From positions 1 to 23,646 of the forward strand of contig CAYXNR010000035.1 of NCBI GenBank assembly GCA_964466595.1: a stretch of DNA of 23,646 nt, written 5' to 3'. Made by a program: the position numbers and the translations under genes. This document shows positions 7,306-15,073 of this stretch, piece by piece. Under the pieces are notes generated by a model. That model did not search any database, had not been told where the DNA came from, and saw only the letters and a list, made by a program, of their open reading frames with translations. This stretch comes from JABDGC01 sp964466595 (GTDB lineage: Bacteria; Pseudomonadota; Gammaproteobacteria; DSM-16500). The first letter of the stretch is position 1. Each line of letters begins with the position of its first letter.

Positions 7306-8850
7306 TTATTTCCGAGGTTTAGGAAGCGGAAGGTCGTCACTCCCTTTTTTGGTTTGTTGCATAGCTGTATTGAAAGCTTTTTCTGCTTTTTTGGATGCTG
7401 CTGCTTTTCTGGATTCCTTTTTTTCCTCTGTTGTGGCAAAAAGGTTATAGGTACGATGTTTAGAGTAGTTATAAGCCGTACCTACTATTACGATAGGTAT
7501 GCCTATTCCTGTACAGGCTAATGCAAAGGAAGCGACAAAGACCTTCCATCCAGCTAATTTGCATTCATTTTTATTTTCTGCTTTGATCGCTTTATCAGCA
7601 CTCACTACTGCATCGCGAACCCTTAACAGCTTTTCTGTGTTAGAATCTTTTTCTTCGTATTGTTCCAAACTTTTTGGTGCTGCACCACCAGGTTGATCCT
7701 CCTCCTCATCAAAGCCTGGCGCAGAAGGCAGAACCTGTGGTGATGGATTATCACAAGCGTCTAACACGCTCTTAAATGCCTGTAGTTGCAGATAAATCTC
7801 TTGGTTTTGAATGGATGTTTTGGAAGTTTCATCCAATTTACTGTCTGTGGTGCTCTCTGAAAAATGGTCAAGAATATCATTTAAAGCCTTGTTTTCAGCA
7901 TTGGAAAGTTCTGCTGGATTGGCTTTTCCTAGATCTACTTGCCCTAGATCTAGCCCTCCAAGGTTATTTTTATTTAATTCAATCATTTTTCTTAATAAAT
8001 TCCGAATCTGTTTAATAGCAGTAGCTTGCGATTCAAATACAATATTAGGCGCGTGAATTTTTTCAATGTTATTTCTTCTGACTATTATTGATTCAATCAT
8101 ACCATCAAAATATTCTCTATGATATTGGCCACCTTCTTTAAATTCTTTTATTACATCTTGATCTTCTTTTGGAGGGCTGGTGGTGTATATAGCACGTAAA
8201 ATATTGTCGAGTAGTTCCTCTCGATACAATCTTTTAAAAGATCTTACAAATTTATCATCATAAGCGACACCAGGGACCTTTAGTACTGTATTCAAGACAG
8301 CTGCTGGAAATTTTATAAAGAATTGTTTAAATTCTTGGGGATGTTTTGTAGAAAACACTCTTATCCAGTCGTCTTTGTTATCCCGATCATCTTTGATTTT
8401 TTTTCCTTCTAATGCTGCTGCACGCGCATAGTAATAGTTTATTGTATTATATTCATCTGGACGAATTTTATCACCGCCCATGTAGCTTTTATATAGTTTC
8501 TCATTACCTTCCCGAATTGCGAGACAATGGAAATGTAATTTCATTTGGTGATCTTCTGGCTTGGTGATACTATCTCCAATCGCCTGAGCCAAATTTTTTT
8601 TCTCATAACCCCGTTTTGAGACTACTGCTTCAAAATATTGAAATGCAAGCTCTTTATGTCCCTCATCGTAAAATACTTTCCCAAGCCATGCTAACGCATA
8701 AGGATCGCCTTTTGATGCAGATTCTTGGAAATGTTGTCTTTGACTATCTCCCGGTATTGATGTACTAAGTGTAGTATAATATTTTTTAAAATCTTCGGCT
8801 ATTTCATTATTCTTCTTAAACGCCTCTAAAACCACATCGGCTGCTGGCAT
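7306..8850 (-). CDS. Sel1-like-repeat protein with one C-terminal membrane segment (candidate effector)
   Basis: A 514-residue protein not recognisable as a named family. Residues ~37-88 resemble one or two Sel1/TPR-type helical repeats (AWLGKVFYDEGHKELAFQYF), then come long charged helices. A low-complexity acidic stretch follows near 378-390 (PSAPGFDEEEDQPGG), then one hydrophobic helix at ~437-462 (VFVASFALACTGIGIPIVIV) and a very basic tail ending PLPKPRK. There is no signal peptide. Sel1-like proteins with this layout are common among Legionella and Coxiella type IV effectors, so that is a reasonable guess, not a demonstration. The ATG at 8850 has GAGGGGTG about 6 nt upstream. Direct copies of the dispersed repeat lie on both sides (7278 and 8951), suggesting movement as a unit. 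Confidence 0.75.
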   Translation of the reverse strand: MPAADVVLEAFKKNNEIAEDFKKYYTTLSTSIPGDSQRQHFQESASKGDPYALAWLGKVFYDEGHKELAFQYFEAVVSKRGYEKKNLAQAIGDSITKPEDHQMKLHFHCLAIREGNEKLYKSYMGGDKIRPDEYNTINYYYARAAALEGKKIKDDRDNKDDWIRVFSTKHPQEFKQFFIKFPAAVLNTVLKVPGVAYDDKFVRSFKRLYREELLDNILRAIYTTSPPKEDQDVIKEFKEGGQYHREYFDGMIESIIVRRNNIEKIHAPNIVFESQATAIKQIRNLLRKMIELNKNNLGGLDLGQVDLGKANPAELSNAENKALNDILDHFSESTTDSKLDETSKTSIQNQEIYLQLQAFKSVLDACDNPSPQVLPSAPGFDEEEDQPGGAAPKSLEQYEEKDSNTEKLLRVRDAVVSADKAIKAENKNECKLAGWKVFVASFALACTGIGIPIVIVGTAYNYSKHRTYNLFATTEEKKESRKAAASKKAEKAFNTAMQQTKKGSDDLPLPKPRK

Positions 8851-8880
8851 GGTACACCCCTCGATTGTTCGATATAATAA

Positions 8881-8918
8881 AGTATAGCAGTCTTTTATTT
8901 TTTTAATTCATTATTAAT
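8881..8918 (-). promoter_or_regulatory. Promoter of the Sel1-like gene with PmrA-box-like direct repeat
   Basis: Minus-strand TGC-TATACT (8889-8881) is an extended -10. Fifteen nt further upstream lie the half-sites ATTAAT (8918-8913) and ATTAAA (8907-8902), separated by 5 nt, close to the TTAAT-type direct repeat bound by PmrA in Legionella and Coxiella. The region is AT-rich, so chance is a real alternative for the box; the -10 is more secure. Confidence 0.4.
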
Positions 8919-8950
8919 CATTAAGTTAGAGGTTGTGTCGTCACAGGGGG

Positions 8951-8976
8951 CGAAGGTTGAAGACAAGATTTGACCC
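8951..8976 (+). repeat. Dispersed repeat, copy 4 (longest form)
   Basis: CGAAGGTTGAAGACAAGATT followed by TGACCC, in the same orientation as the copy at 7278, and the reverse complement of 5191-5216. Its right end contains TTGACC (8970-8975), which could act as a -35 for the PTPS-family gene, with AT-rich -10-like sequence at 8992-9000. Confidence 0.8.
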
Positions 8977-9033
8977 TGGCAAGACCAAGCCAATTATTAT
9001 ATTATTTGCCCCACACTAAAACGAGATGCCCCT

Positions 9034-9540
9034 GTGAGCCGACTAGCTAGTTTAGAAATACATCGTGAAGTCCTGCAATTCTCTGCTGGGCATTTTACAA
9101 TTTTATCCCCGACGGAAAGAGAAAATCTTCATGGCCATAATTATTCACTGAGTGCAGCCTTCGAAGTGTTGTTGCAGGAAGATGGCATGAACTTTGATTA
9201 TCGCTATTATAAAAACAAACTTTTATTATTGGCAGATCAAATTGATCGGCGTTTTCTCTTACCAAGTCAATCTCGCTATTTACAACTTGAAGAAAAGGAA
9301 GAGTGGTGGCTTGCTCATTTTAACCAAGAAAAAATTCCTTTTTTAAAACGAGATGTGGTTATTTTACCGCTTAGCAATATTACCATTGAAGAATTATCTG
9401 CTTGGTTTTTGCAGAAACTTTTAGAAGAGCAGGCTGAATTGGCTCGTCATCATATTCAGGCGCTCACTATTCAAGTGTACAATGGGCCAGGGCATTCAGG
9501 TACATCTTATTGGAAAAAAAATAAAGAGCCTGCGCGCTAG
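9034..9540 (+). CDS. 6-pyruvoyl-tetrahydropterin synthase / QueD-family protein with atypical active site
   Basis: COG0720-family protein, 168 residues, whose members convert dihydroneopterin triphosphate to pterin products. The three zinc-binding histidines are present: His20 in FSAGH, and His33 and His35 in LHGHNY. The catalytic cysteine of QueD (CxxxHGH) is absent; instead Glu30 gives ExxHGH, the pattern associated with PTPS-III enzymes that make the folate precursor 6-hydroxymethyl-dihydropterin. The usual Asp-His pair reads Asp71-Arg72 (QIDRRFLLP), and the C-terminal pterin-anchoring Glu-Thr is not evident (VYNGPGHSG), so the reaction is uncertain. The start is GTG at 9034 with a weak ribosome binding site; the ATG at 9026 is out of frame and stops at once. 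Confidence 0.82.
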   Translation: MSRLASLEIHREVLQFSAGHFTILSPTERENLHGHNYSLSAAFEVLLQEDGMNFDYRYYKNKLLLLADQIDRRFLLPSQSRYLQLEEKEEWWLAHFNQEKIPFLKRDVVILPLSNITIEELSAWFLQKLLEEQAELARHHIQALTIQVYNGPGHSGTSYWKKNKEPAR

Positions 9541-9582
9541 AACTAGAATGAGTTTTTAAACGCTTCCTCCAGAAATTTTTTT

Positions 9583-9615
9583 CTTAAGATTTTATTAATA
9601 AAAGTAGCTTATACT
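9583..9615 (+). promoter_or_regulatory. Promoter of the SPFH gene with PmrA-box-like direct repeat
   Basis: CTTAAG (9583-9588), a 5-nt spacer and ATTAAT (9594-9599) form a direct repeat of the PmrA-box type; 10 nt later TATACT (9610-9615) fits a -10. Transcription would begin near 9622, about 32 nt before the ATG. There is no good -35, which is compatible with an activator-dependent promoter. Confidence 0.42.
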
Positions 9616-9653
9616 TCCCGTTTCATTTTATTAAGCCTGAGGAGTTTCATACT

Positions 9654-11432
9654 ATGCCAGGAAGAGAACCAGCACAGTCATCTATTGTAGGAAGAGAACC
9701 AGCACAGCCATCTATTGTAGAAAGAGAACCAGCACAGCCATCTATTGTAGAAAGAAAACCAGCACCATCTGTTGTAGAGAAATTCTCTAGAACCGCTCAT
9801 CACTATTTCCAAGAGGCACCAAAAGACACATCCCTCCCTTTTATTCACCACTCTCGTACGAAAAGTTTATTGAGAGGAGTAGCGTGGTTTTTGTTGTTGC
9901 CCTATACAATATTTCGCACCACTTTAATCAATAGCGATGAGGTAGGTTTTGTCCTAAATGGTAACGGCGAACCGGAATTACTGAGCCCAGGGTGGCATAC
10001 TCTTTTTAATCCGATGTCCAGTTTCATAAAAAAAATGCACATCAATGAGCGCTGCCTTGCTCTGAACAATTTAAAAATTATTAATGTAAGACAAGGAGAG
10101 GTTTGCTATTGCTATGATTTCAGAGGAAGGCAAACTATCCTTTTAACAGAAGGGAGACATGTTCTCAAATCCCCCAACATGGTATGCAAGGGTTTCATTA
10201 ATCTGAATAGACCAGGATTTATTAAAGACCCTTACTTATACGGTGAAAGATGTGGTGAAAAACCGATTGAAGATGGTGACTTGCGAGTTGTCAGAATTAA
10301 AAACACGGAAAAAGGTTTGGTCGATCGAAGCGGCAAGATCGAGCTGCTTGAGACCGGACTGCACGTTATTGTATCGCCCGATCAATATATCGAGAGCATA
10401 CCTATCACGAAAGGAATGCTAGCTCTCGGAGAAATAAAAATAAATAGCAAAGACGTTGTTAATCTAGCTATCAAGGCAGATGTTTACTACCGAATTCAAG
10501 ACCCCTTGAAAGCGGTTATGTCTCTGGGAGTAGATCAAGTTGAAGGCAGTAGCAAAATTTCTTTTCTTACAAGAATCTCTTTTTTTATAAAAGAAAAAGC
10601 AAAGGCCTTATTAAATCAGATTATTCGTAATCAAAGCTACCTGGATGCAGGGCAAGGGAATACAGACATGAATACACAGTCACAACCCGCGTCCCAAGAA
10701 GAACAAAAAGAACAAGGGTCCTCGCGACAGACTTCAACACCTTTGTCCTTGCCTAAAACCAACCAACAAGCGGATGATTCGCTAGATGCTAAGGAAGAAT
10801 CGGCCCTCCATTTAACAAGCCTCACGCCGAAAATGACTCCTACAGATATTCGTGAGAAGTTTCTGGAGCAAATCAAAGTGGAAATGGAAGAGTGCGGAAT
10901 AAAATTTGATGATATTAACATTGAGTCGATGAATATTGCGGATCCTGAACTAGCCAGCCAATTTTCGAAACAAGCCGCTTTTTCAGCTGAGACACAGACG
11001 AAGTTACTTGTTTTGCAGGGAGAAGCCGCAATTACAAAACAACACGCGCTGAATACGGCAAAAACAAAAGAAATAGAAGCTACAGGCGCGGCAACCGCGA
11101 CTCGTTTAGGTGCAGATGCCGAAGCCTATGCGATCAGAGAAACGGCCAAAGCAAAGAGTGAGGCCAAGCAATTGGAAGGTGAAGCTCTCAGATTATTTGG
11201 TGCCTCAATAAGCCAATCTAGAGCTGCTGAAAAAATTGCAACAATTAAAGCTTATACCGAGGCTTTAAATGGGGCCTCACTGAATATCACGCAGCTACCT
11301 CCTTGGGTCCAAGATTTTTTTGGTCTGAAGACAGCAACGAGAAGTCCGGGAAGAGAACAACAGTCAAGAAGCCTGGATGATGGTCAGATAGAGTACGGCA
11401 GACCGGAGCGCTTAGGTCTAACTCGTCGTTAG
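9654..11432 (+). CDS. SPFH (band 7) protein with MVP-like beta repeats
   Basis: A 592-residue membrane-associated scaffold protein. In order: a tandem 10-residue repeat (3-41); a polar linker; one hydrophobic segment (~75-92); three similar beta modules of the form 'E.G.V.D..G...LL..G.H.(V/L)..SP' at about 95-126, 143-182 and 212-250; an SPFH core from ~255 (KINSKDVVNLAIKADVYYRI) interrupted by a Ser/Gln-rich insert (~333-395) and resuming at REKFLEQIKVEMEECGI; an Ala/Glu/Lys-rich coiled coil (~435-530); and a polar basic tail. The beta modules before an SPFH domain recall major vault protein. GAGGAG lies 9 nt before the ATG. Localisation and partners are not known; no NfeD gene is adjacent, so it is not a typical bacterial flotillin operon. 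Confidence 0.85.
   Translation: MPGREPAQSSIVGREPAQPSIVEREPAQPSIVERKPAPSVVEKFSRTAHHYFQEAPKDTSLPFIHHSRTKSLLRGVAWFLLLPYTIFRTTLINSDEVGFVLNGNGEPELLSPGWHTLFNPMSSFIKKMHINERCLALNNLKIINVRQGEVCYCYDFRGRQTILLTEGRHVLKSPNMVCKGFINLNRPGFIKDPYLYGERCGEKPIEDGDLRVVRIKNTEKGLVDRSGKIELLETGLHVIVSPDQYIESIPITKGMLALGEIKINSKDVVNLAIKADVYYRIQDPLKAVMSLGVDQVEGSSKISFLTRISFFIKEKAKALLNQIIRNQSYLDAGQGNTDMNTQSQPASQEEQKEQGSSRQTSTPLSLPKTNQQADDSLDAKEESALHLTSLTPKMTPTDIREKFLEQIKVEMEECGIKFDDINIESMNIADPELASQFSKQAAFSAETQTKLLVLQGEAAITKQHALNTAKTKEIEATGAATATRLGADAEAYAIRETAKAKSEAKQLEGEALRLFGASISQSRAAEKIATIKAYTEALNGASLNITQLPPWVQDFFGLKTATRSPGREQQSRSLDDGQIEYGRPERLGLTRR
9660..9776 (+). repeat. 30-bp tandem repeat, about 3.9 copies, in the SPFH coding sequence
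   Basis: Three 30-bp units (9660, 9690, 9720) and a shortened 27-bp fourth (9750-9776) encode GREPAQSSIV, GREPAQPSIV, EREPAQPSIV and ERKPAPSVV. The units are nearly identical at DNA level, so copy number probably varies between strains. The repeat sits at the extreme N-terminus, before the membrane segment. Confidence 0.9.
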
Positions 11433-11446
11433 CTTATATAACAGCA

Positions 11447-11471
11447 GCACCTGCGGAACTACCGCAGGTGC
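11447..11471. terminator. Hairpin between convergent SPFH and GGDEF-EAL genes
   Basis: GCACCTGCGG (11447-11456) and CCGCAGGTGC (11462-11471) form a perfect 10-bp GC-rich stem with a 5-nt loop. It lies 14 nt after the SPFH stop and 2 nt after the convergent gene's stop, so it could serve both. The trailing T-tract is weak on either strand (ATTTAAA on plus). Confidence 0.6.
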
Positions 11472-11473
11472 AT

Positions 11474-12805
11474 TTAAACACCTAACAAGGTCTCTTCTGC
11501 TAATTTATTAAAGTGAAGCACAATTTTATCTGCAGGAACCGGATGCGAAAGAAAATAACCTTGAATCAAATCACAATTTTGCGAGGCTAAAAATTCCACT
11601 TGTTCAGCCGTTTCCACCCCTTCTGCGACCACCTCTAAACCCAAATGATGGGCGAGATTAATAAAAGCAGTCGTAATAGCAGTATCATTCGGAACAAAGG
11701 GTGTTCCCTTGATGTAGAGCGAATCAATTTTCACTACATTAATCGGAAATTTTTTCAAATAATTAACAGAGGTTTGACCAGCTCCAAAATGATCCAAGGC
11801 AATACGCACGCCTGTGGTCTTCAATTTTTCGAAAATTTCCGCTGCTTTCTCAAGTTGATCCATAACAGTAGACTCATTAATCTCAAGTTCAAGATAGCTC
11901 GGATTTAACTTGGTTTCTTGTAAGACGGAAGCAAGCATGTGCGGAAAATCGGGATGATAAAATTCTTTGAATGAAATATTGAGCGCAACGGTGATATGAC
12001 CATAGCCCTCATCCTGCCAATATTTATTATTCCGACAGACCTCGCGTAGCACCCATTCACCGATCACGATACTCAAGCCGGTTTCCTCTGCAATCGCCAT
12101 AAATTTATCCGGCATCAAAAGACCCAATTTAGGATGAGCCCAGCGAATCAAGGCTTCTACAGCAACTGTTTTTCCTTTTTTAAGATGAAGCTCGGGTTGA
12201 TAATAGAGAACCAATTCATTATTGAGAACAGCCTGTCGCAAAGCTGTACTCATTTGAATAAATTCTCGCGCTTCAATATTCATCTCTTGCGCATGATATT
12301 GATACACGCCTTCACCCGATTTTTTTGCTCGATAAAGCGCCGCATCTGCATTATTGAGTAAATCGCGTAAAAGCTCGCCATCATGCGGAAAAACAGCAAT
12401 GCCAATATTAGCTGTGATTGATAAGGGATGAGAATTATTGGTAAGTGGTCGCGAACAGGCTTTCAAGATTTTTTCTGCGACCGTACTTGCAAATTTGGGC
12501 TTATCAATATCATTTAATAAAATGATATACTGATCGCCCTCTAATTTAGCCAAGAGGTCTTCCGCGCGCAAAGTCCCTAAAAAACGAGTTGCCATTTCCT
12601 TCAGCACGCTATCGCCGACAGCACGACCATATTCCTCGTTAATTTTTTTAAAAGAGACTAGATCGATAATTAAAACAGCAAGAATTTTATTACGCCTTCT
12701 GGCAAAGCTTAGGGCTTTGTTTAAGACTTCATTAAAAAAGATACGGTTAGGCAGTCCTGTCAGCCCATCATAGCGTTCAATTTGGCCTGAGGCTTCCGTC
12801 CGCAT
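11474..12805 (-). CDS. GGDEF-EAL protein with both active sites degenerate
   Basis: A 443-residue cytosolic c-di-GMP-related protein with no sensor domain. The GGDEF domain (~9-170) has the signature changed to EGDQY (89-93) but keeps the RxxD inhibitory-site motif RAED (80-83), exactly five residues upstream. The EAL domain (~185-435) has EAL (217-219), Asn276, Glu308, Lys359, Glu395 and Gln415, but the DDFGTG motif reads DHFGAG (338-343): the second metal-binding aspartate is a histidine. It is probably not a cyclase, and its phosphodiesterase activity is doubtful; a c-di-GMP-binding effector role fits better. GAGG lies about 8 nt before the ATG at 12805. Divergent from the decarboxylase fusion (117-nt gap). 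Confidence 0.9.
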   Translation of the reverse strand: MRTEASGQIERYDGLTGLPNRIFFNEVLNKALSFARRRNKILAVLIIDLVSFKKINEEYGRAVGDSVLKEMATRFLGTLRAEDLLAKLEGDQYIILLNDIDKPKFASTVAEKILKACSRPLTNNSHPLSITANIGIAVFPHDGELLRDLLNNADAALYRAKKSGEGVYQYHAQEMNIEAREFIQMSTALRQAVLNNELVLYYQPELHLKKGKTVAVEALIRWAHPKLGLLMPDKFMAIAEETGLSIVIGEWVLREVCRNNKYWQDEGYGHITVALNISFKEFYHPDFPHMLASVLQETKLNPSYLELEINESTVMDQLEKAAEIFEKLKTTGVRIALDHFGAGQTSVNYLKKFPINVVKIDSLYIKGTPFVPNDTAITTAFINLAHHLGLEVVAEGVETAEQVEFLASQNCDLIQGYFLSHPVPADKIVLHFNKLAEETLLGV

Positions 12806-12922
12806 AAGCTAACCTCATCATTTATAAGTAATTTTTATCTAATCGTCAAGGCTGGTTAAGCTTTCTAGGAATAATAATATGGTATCATATAAAGATAAAA
12901 GTTGCTCATTGTGGAGTAAACT

Positions 12923-15061
12923 ATGTGGAGAAAAATTATCCACTTTTCTGATCATGCTCCTAAGAAAGACCTCACCCCCCCTCCGCCGGATGATTTCAAA
13001 TCCCTACTTCTTTATATTCATCATTTAGCCAATCATAAAATGGGATATCCGGTTTCTTTACTCACCTTTCTCGGCTTGATCGATAACCGAGTCTTAGGCA
13101 TCAAACCAGACAGTCTCGCGAATGTCTTACTGAATAACGTGGGCGATCCTTTTAAGGATTCACTCACCTCGCTCATGGAAGTCAAAGGCTTTGAAAGAAA
13201 ACTCATTGCCATTCTTGAAAAATATTATGGTATGGCAGAAGGTGAAGCACGAGGCTATGTCACCACGGGTGGAACAGAAGGCAATTTTGCCGCGCTCTGG
13301 TGGTCTAAACGAAATTTAATTAACACTGCCTTAGCCCAGCTTATTCAAAAAGACGACACAATTAAACTACAAATTACCGAAGAGCAGGAATTAAGAAGTG
13401 CACTAGCCAAAATACCAAATAAAGATTATCCAACGCGCCTACTCCACTTGCAAAAAATTATTGATTTACGCGATGCCATTGTAAAAAATAAAGATATTGT
13501 TCAGCAATTATTAACGCCGACTGTTTTTTATTCAAAAGGCCATACCCATTATTCTGTCCCTAAAATTGCAGAAATCTTGCATCTGAATACGCGTCCCCTC
13601 ATTGCCAATCCAGACGGCTCGATTGATTTACTGAATTTTAAAAAAGAATTACTCTTTCATCTACACGCCCATCCCTACAGCTCTATTATTATAGTCACGA
13701 ACATTGGTACAACAATCACAGGCGCAATCGATGATGTGCCTGGCATCAAGAAAATTCTTGATGCCGCACCACAAAAACCCACTTATACGATTCATATGGA
13801 TGGTGCCTTAACCGGTTTTGTTTTACCCATTCTCAAACCCTTTGGTAAAATTCCCAATTATTTTGAATATCTCGGTGTCAATACCCTAGCCGTTTCCGCC
13901 CATAAGTATCCCGGTCTCTCTCAACCCTGTGGCATTCTTTTGGCTCGAAAACCTTTTTTTGAAAAAGCTTTTGAAAAAAGTGAACGTAGTATTGATTACG
14001 TCGGCGACATTCTGGATGTGACAATTACCGGTTCACGCTCGGGTTTAAATGTACTGATGTTTTATAATGCACTCTGTACCCTTGGCCTAGATAAGGATAA
14101 CAAAAAGTTACAAGCCTTGGTTGATGAAAATCTACATAATGCGAAATACTTATATGATGCCCTCGTAAAAATATATGGCAGCAAATATGTTTCTTATCCT
14201 TATCATTTCAACGTCATTTTTCCAAAACCATCTATGCGTCTCGCTAGAAAATATCAACTCATGCTCACAGGTGGAAATGCAACGATTTGTGTGCTCAGCA
14301 ATGTGACCAAGCAATTAATAGACCAATTTATTAACGATCTTAAATTAGACAAGGAGGAAGTCATGAAAACCATCAACAAGGAACACACTATCTTAACTCT
14401 ACAACAGGAGCATTTTGACTCTGCTAAGGAGCTTTTTATTAAAGCTTTCTGTTATAGCGAACCGGTGACAAAATATCTCGGTATTCAACCCGATGATTTT
14501 GAACCCTTCGCAGAAGCTGTTTTGAAAAAAGCAGCCGCGGATGGTCTCAGCAAAGTAGCCCTCGACAAAAACAAGCAGGTCATCGCCTTTGTTATCGTCG
14601 AAGATTTGGCAGACCCCTTCAAACTGCAGCTCTCGCGCTATCCCCGCATGAAACCTGTCATCAGCTTGTTAAAAGATCTATCCAAGCCCTTTGTAGAAGG
14701 AAAAAAGTTTTTAAAAGGTAAAATAGCTCATTTTTGGCTGGCGGCAGTTGAGCAGGAATTGATGGGCCAGGGCTTATTTAAAAAAGTAAATGGAGAAACC
14801 ATTAAAGGTGTCATCAGTAAAGGTTATGATATTGCTTATGCAGAGTTCACCAGTGAAATTAGCGCAAAAGAAGCGCTACATTTTGATGCGCTGCAATTAT
14901 GCAATAAAATAAAATATGATAGCTATACCCTAGATGGTCAGAAACCTTTTCAGGGTTTAAAAGGAGAGGCTGTTGCCTATGTCGCAGCTATCAAACCGGG
15001 GGTGAAGCTGACTTCTTTGGTGGATTGCTATACACTGGAAACGAGTCCCACTCTTGGATAA
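12923..15061 (+). CDS. Fusion of PLP-dependent (histidine-type) decarboxylase and GNAT N-acetyltransferase
   Basis: A 712-residue protein. Residues ~20-475 match group II PLP decarboxylases, closest in pattern to PLP-type histidine decarboxylase: GYVTTGGTEGN (111-121), YSKGHTHYSV (203-212, His209 stacking on PLP), NIGTTITGAIDD (260-271), HMDGAL (291-296, Asp293) and SAHK (325-328, Lys328 the PLP lysine), then DVTITGSRSG. About 60 extra residues separate GTEGN from YSK. Residues ~488-692 resemble a GNAT domain of the arylalkylamine N-acetyltransferase kind (ADGLSKVALDKNKQVIAFVI at 539-558; MGQGLF acetyl-CoA loop at 614-619). Proposed reaction: amino acid to amine to N-acetylamine in one protein; substrate unknown. 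GGAG lies 6 nt before the ATG. 12 nt upstream of a phosphodiesterase gene, so probably co-transcribed. Confidence 0.88.
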   Translation: MWRKIIHFSDHAPKKDLTPPPPDDFKSLLLYIHHLANHKMGYPVSLLTFLGLIDNRVLGIKPDSLANVLLNNVGDPFKDSLTSLMEVKGFERKLIAILEKYYGMAEGEARGYVTTGGTEGNFAALWWSKRNLINTALAQLIQKDDTIKLQITEEQELRSALAKIPNKDYPTRLLHLQKIIDLRDAIVKNKDIVQQLLTPTVFYSKGHTHYSVPKIAEILHLNTRPLIANPDGSIDLLNFKKELLFHLHAHPYSSIIIVTNIGTTITGAIDDVPGIKKILDAAPQKPTYTIHMDGALTGFVLPILKPFGKIPNYFEYLGVNTLAVSAHKYPGLSQPCGILLARKPFFEKAFEKSERSIDYVGDILDVTITGSRSGLNVLMFYNALCTLGLDKDNKKLQALVDENLHNAKYLYDALVKIYGSKYVSYPYHFNVIFPKPSMRLARKYQLMLTGGNATICVLSNVTKQLIDQFINDLKLDKEEVMKTINKEHTILTLQQEHFDSAKELFIKAFCYSEPVTKYLGIQPDDFEPFAEAVLKKAAADGLSKVALDKNKQVIAFVIVEDLADPFKLQLSRYPRMKPVISLLKDLSKPFVEGKKFLKGKIAHFWLAAVEQELMGQGLFKKVNGETIKGVISKGYDIAYAEFTSEISAKEALHFDALQLCNKIKYDSYTLDGQKPFQGLKGEAVAYVAAIKPGVKLTSLVDCYTLETSPTLG
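14351..14365 (+). promoter_or_regulatory. Strong internal ribosome binding site at the domain junction
   Basis: AAGGAGG (14351-14357) lies 5 nt before an in-frame ATG (14363, Met481). This is the best Shine-Dalgarno in the window and falls exactly between the decarboxylase and the acetyltransferase domains. Internal initiation would give a free 232-residue GNAT protein in addition to the fusion. The motif also encodes Lys-Glu-Glu, so it could be coincidental codon choice. Confidence 0.55.
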
Positions 15062-15073
15062 GCTAGCTACCCT

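Noticed and set aside
5191..8976. CRISPR array made of the GAAGGTTGAAGACAAGAT copies
   Set aside because: Copies are kilobases apart with genes between them and one is inverted; no regular spacer length and no cas genes.
5191..8976. Composite transposon or integron
   Set aside because: No transposase, integrase or attC-like site is present; only short repeats are seen, so simple repeat-associated recombination is the most that can be said.
9034..9540. Confident naming as queD
   Set aside because: The catalytic cysteine and the Asp-His pair are not conserved, so 6-carboxytetrahydropterin synthase activity is not supported.
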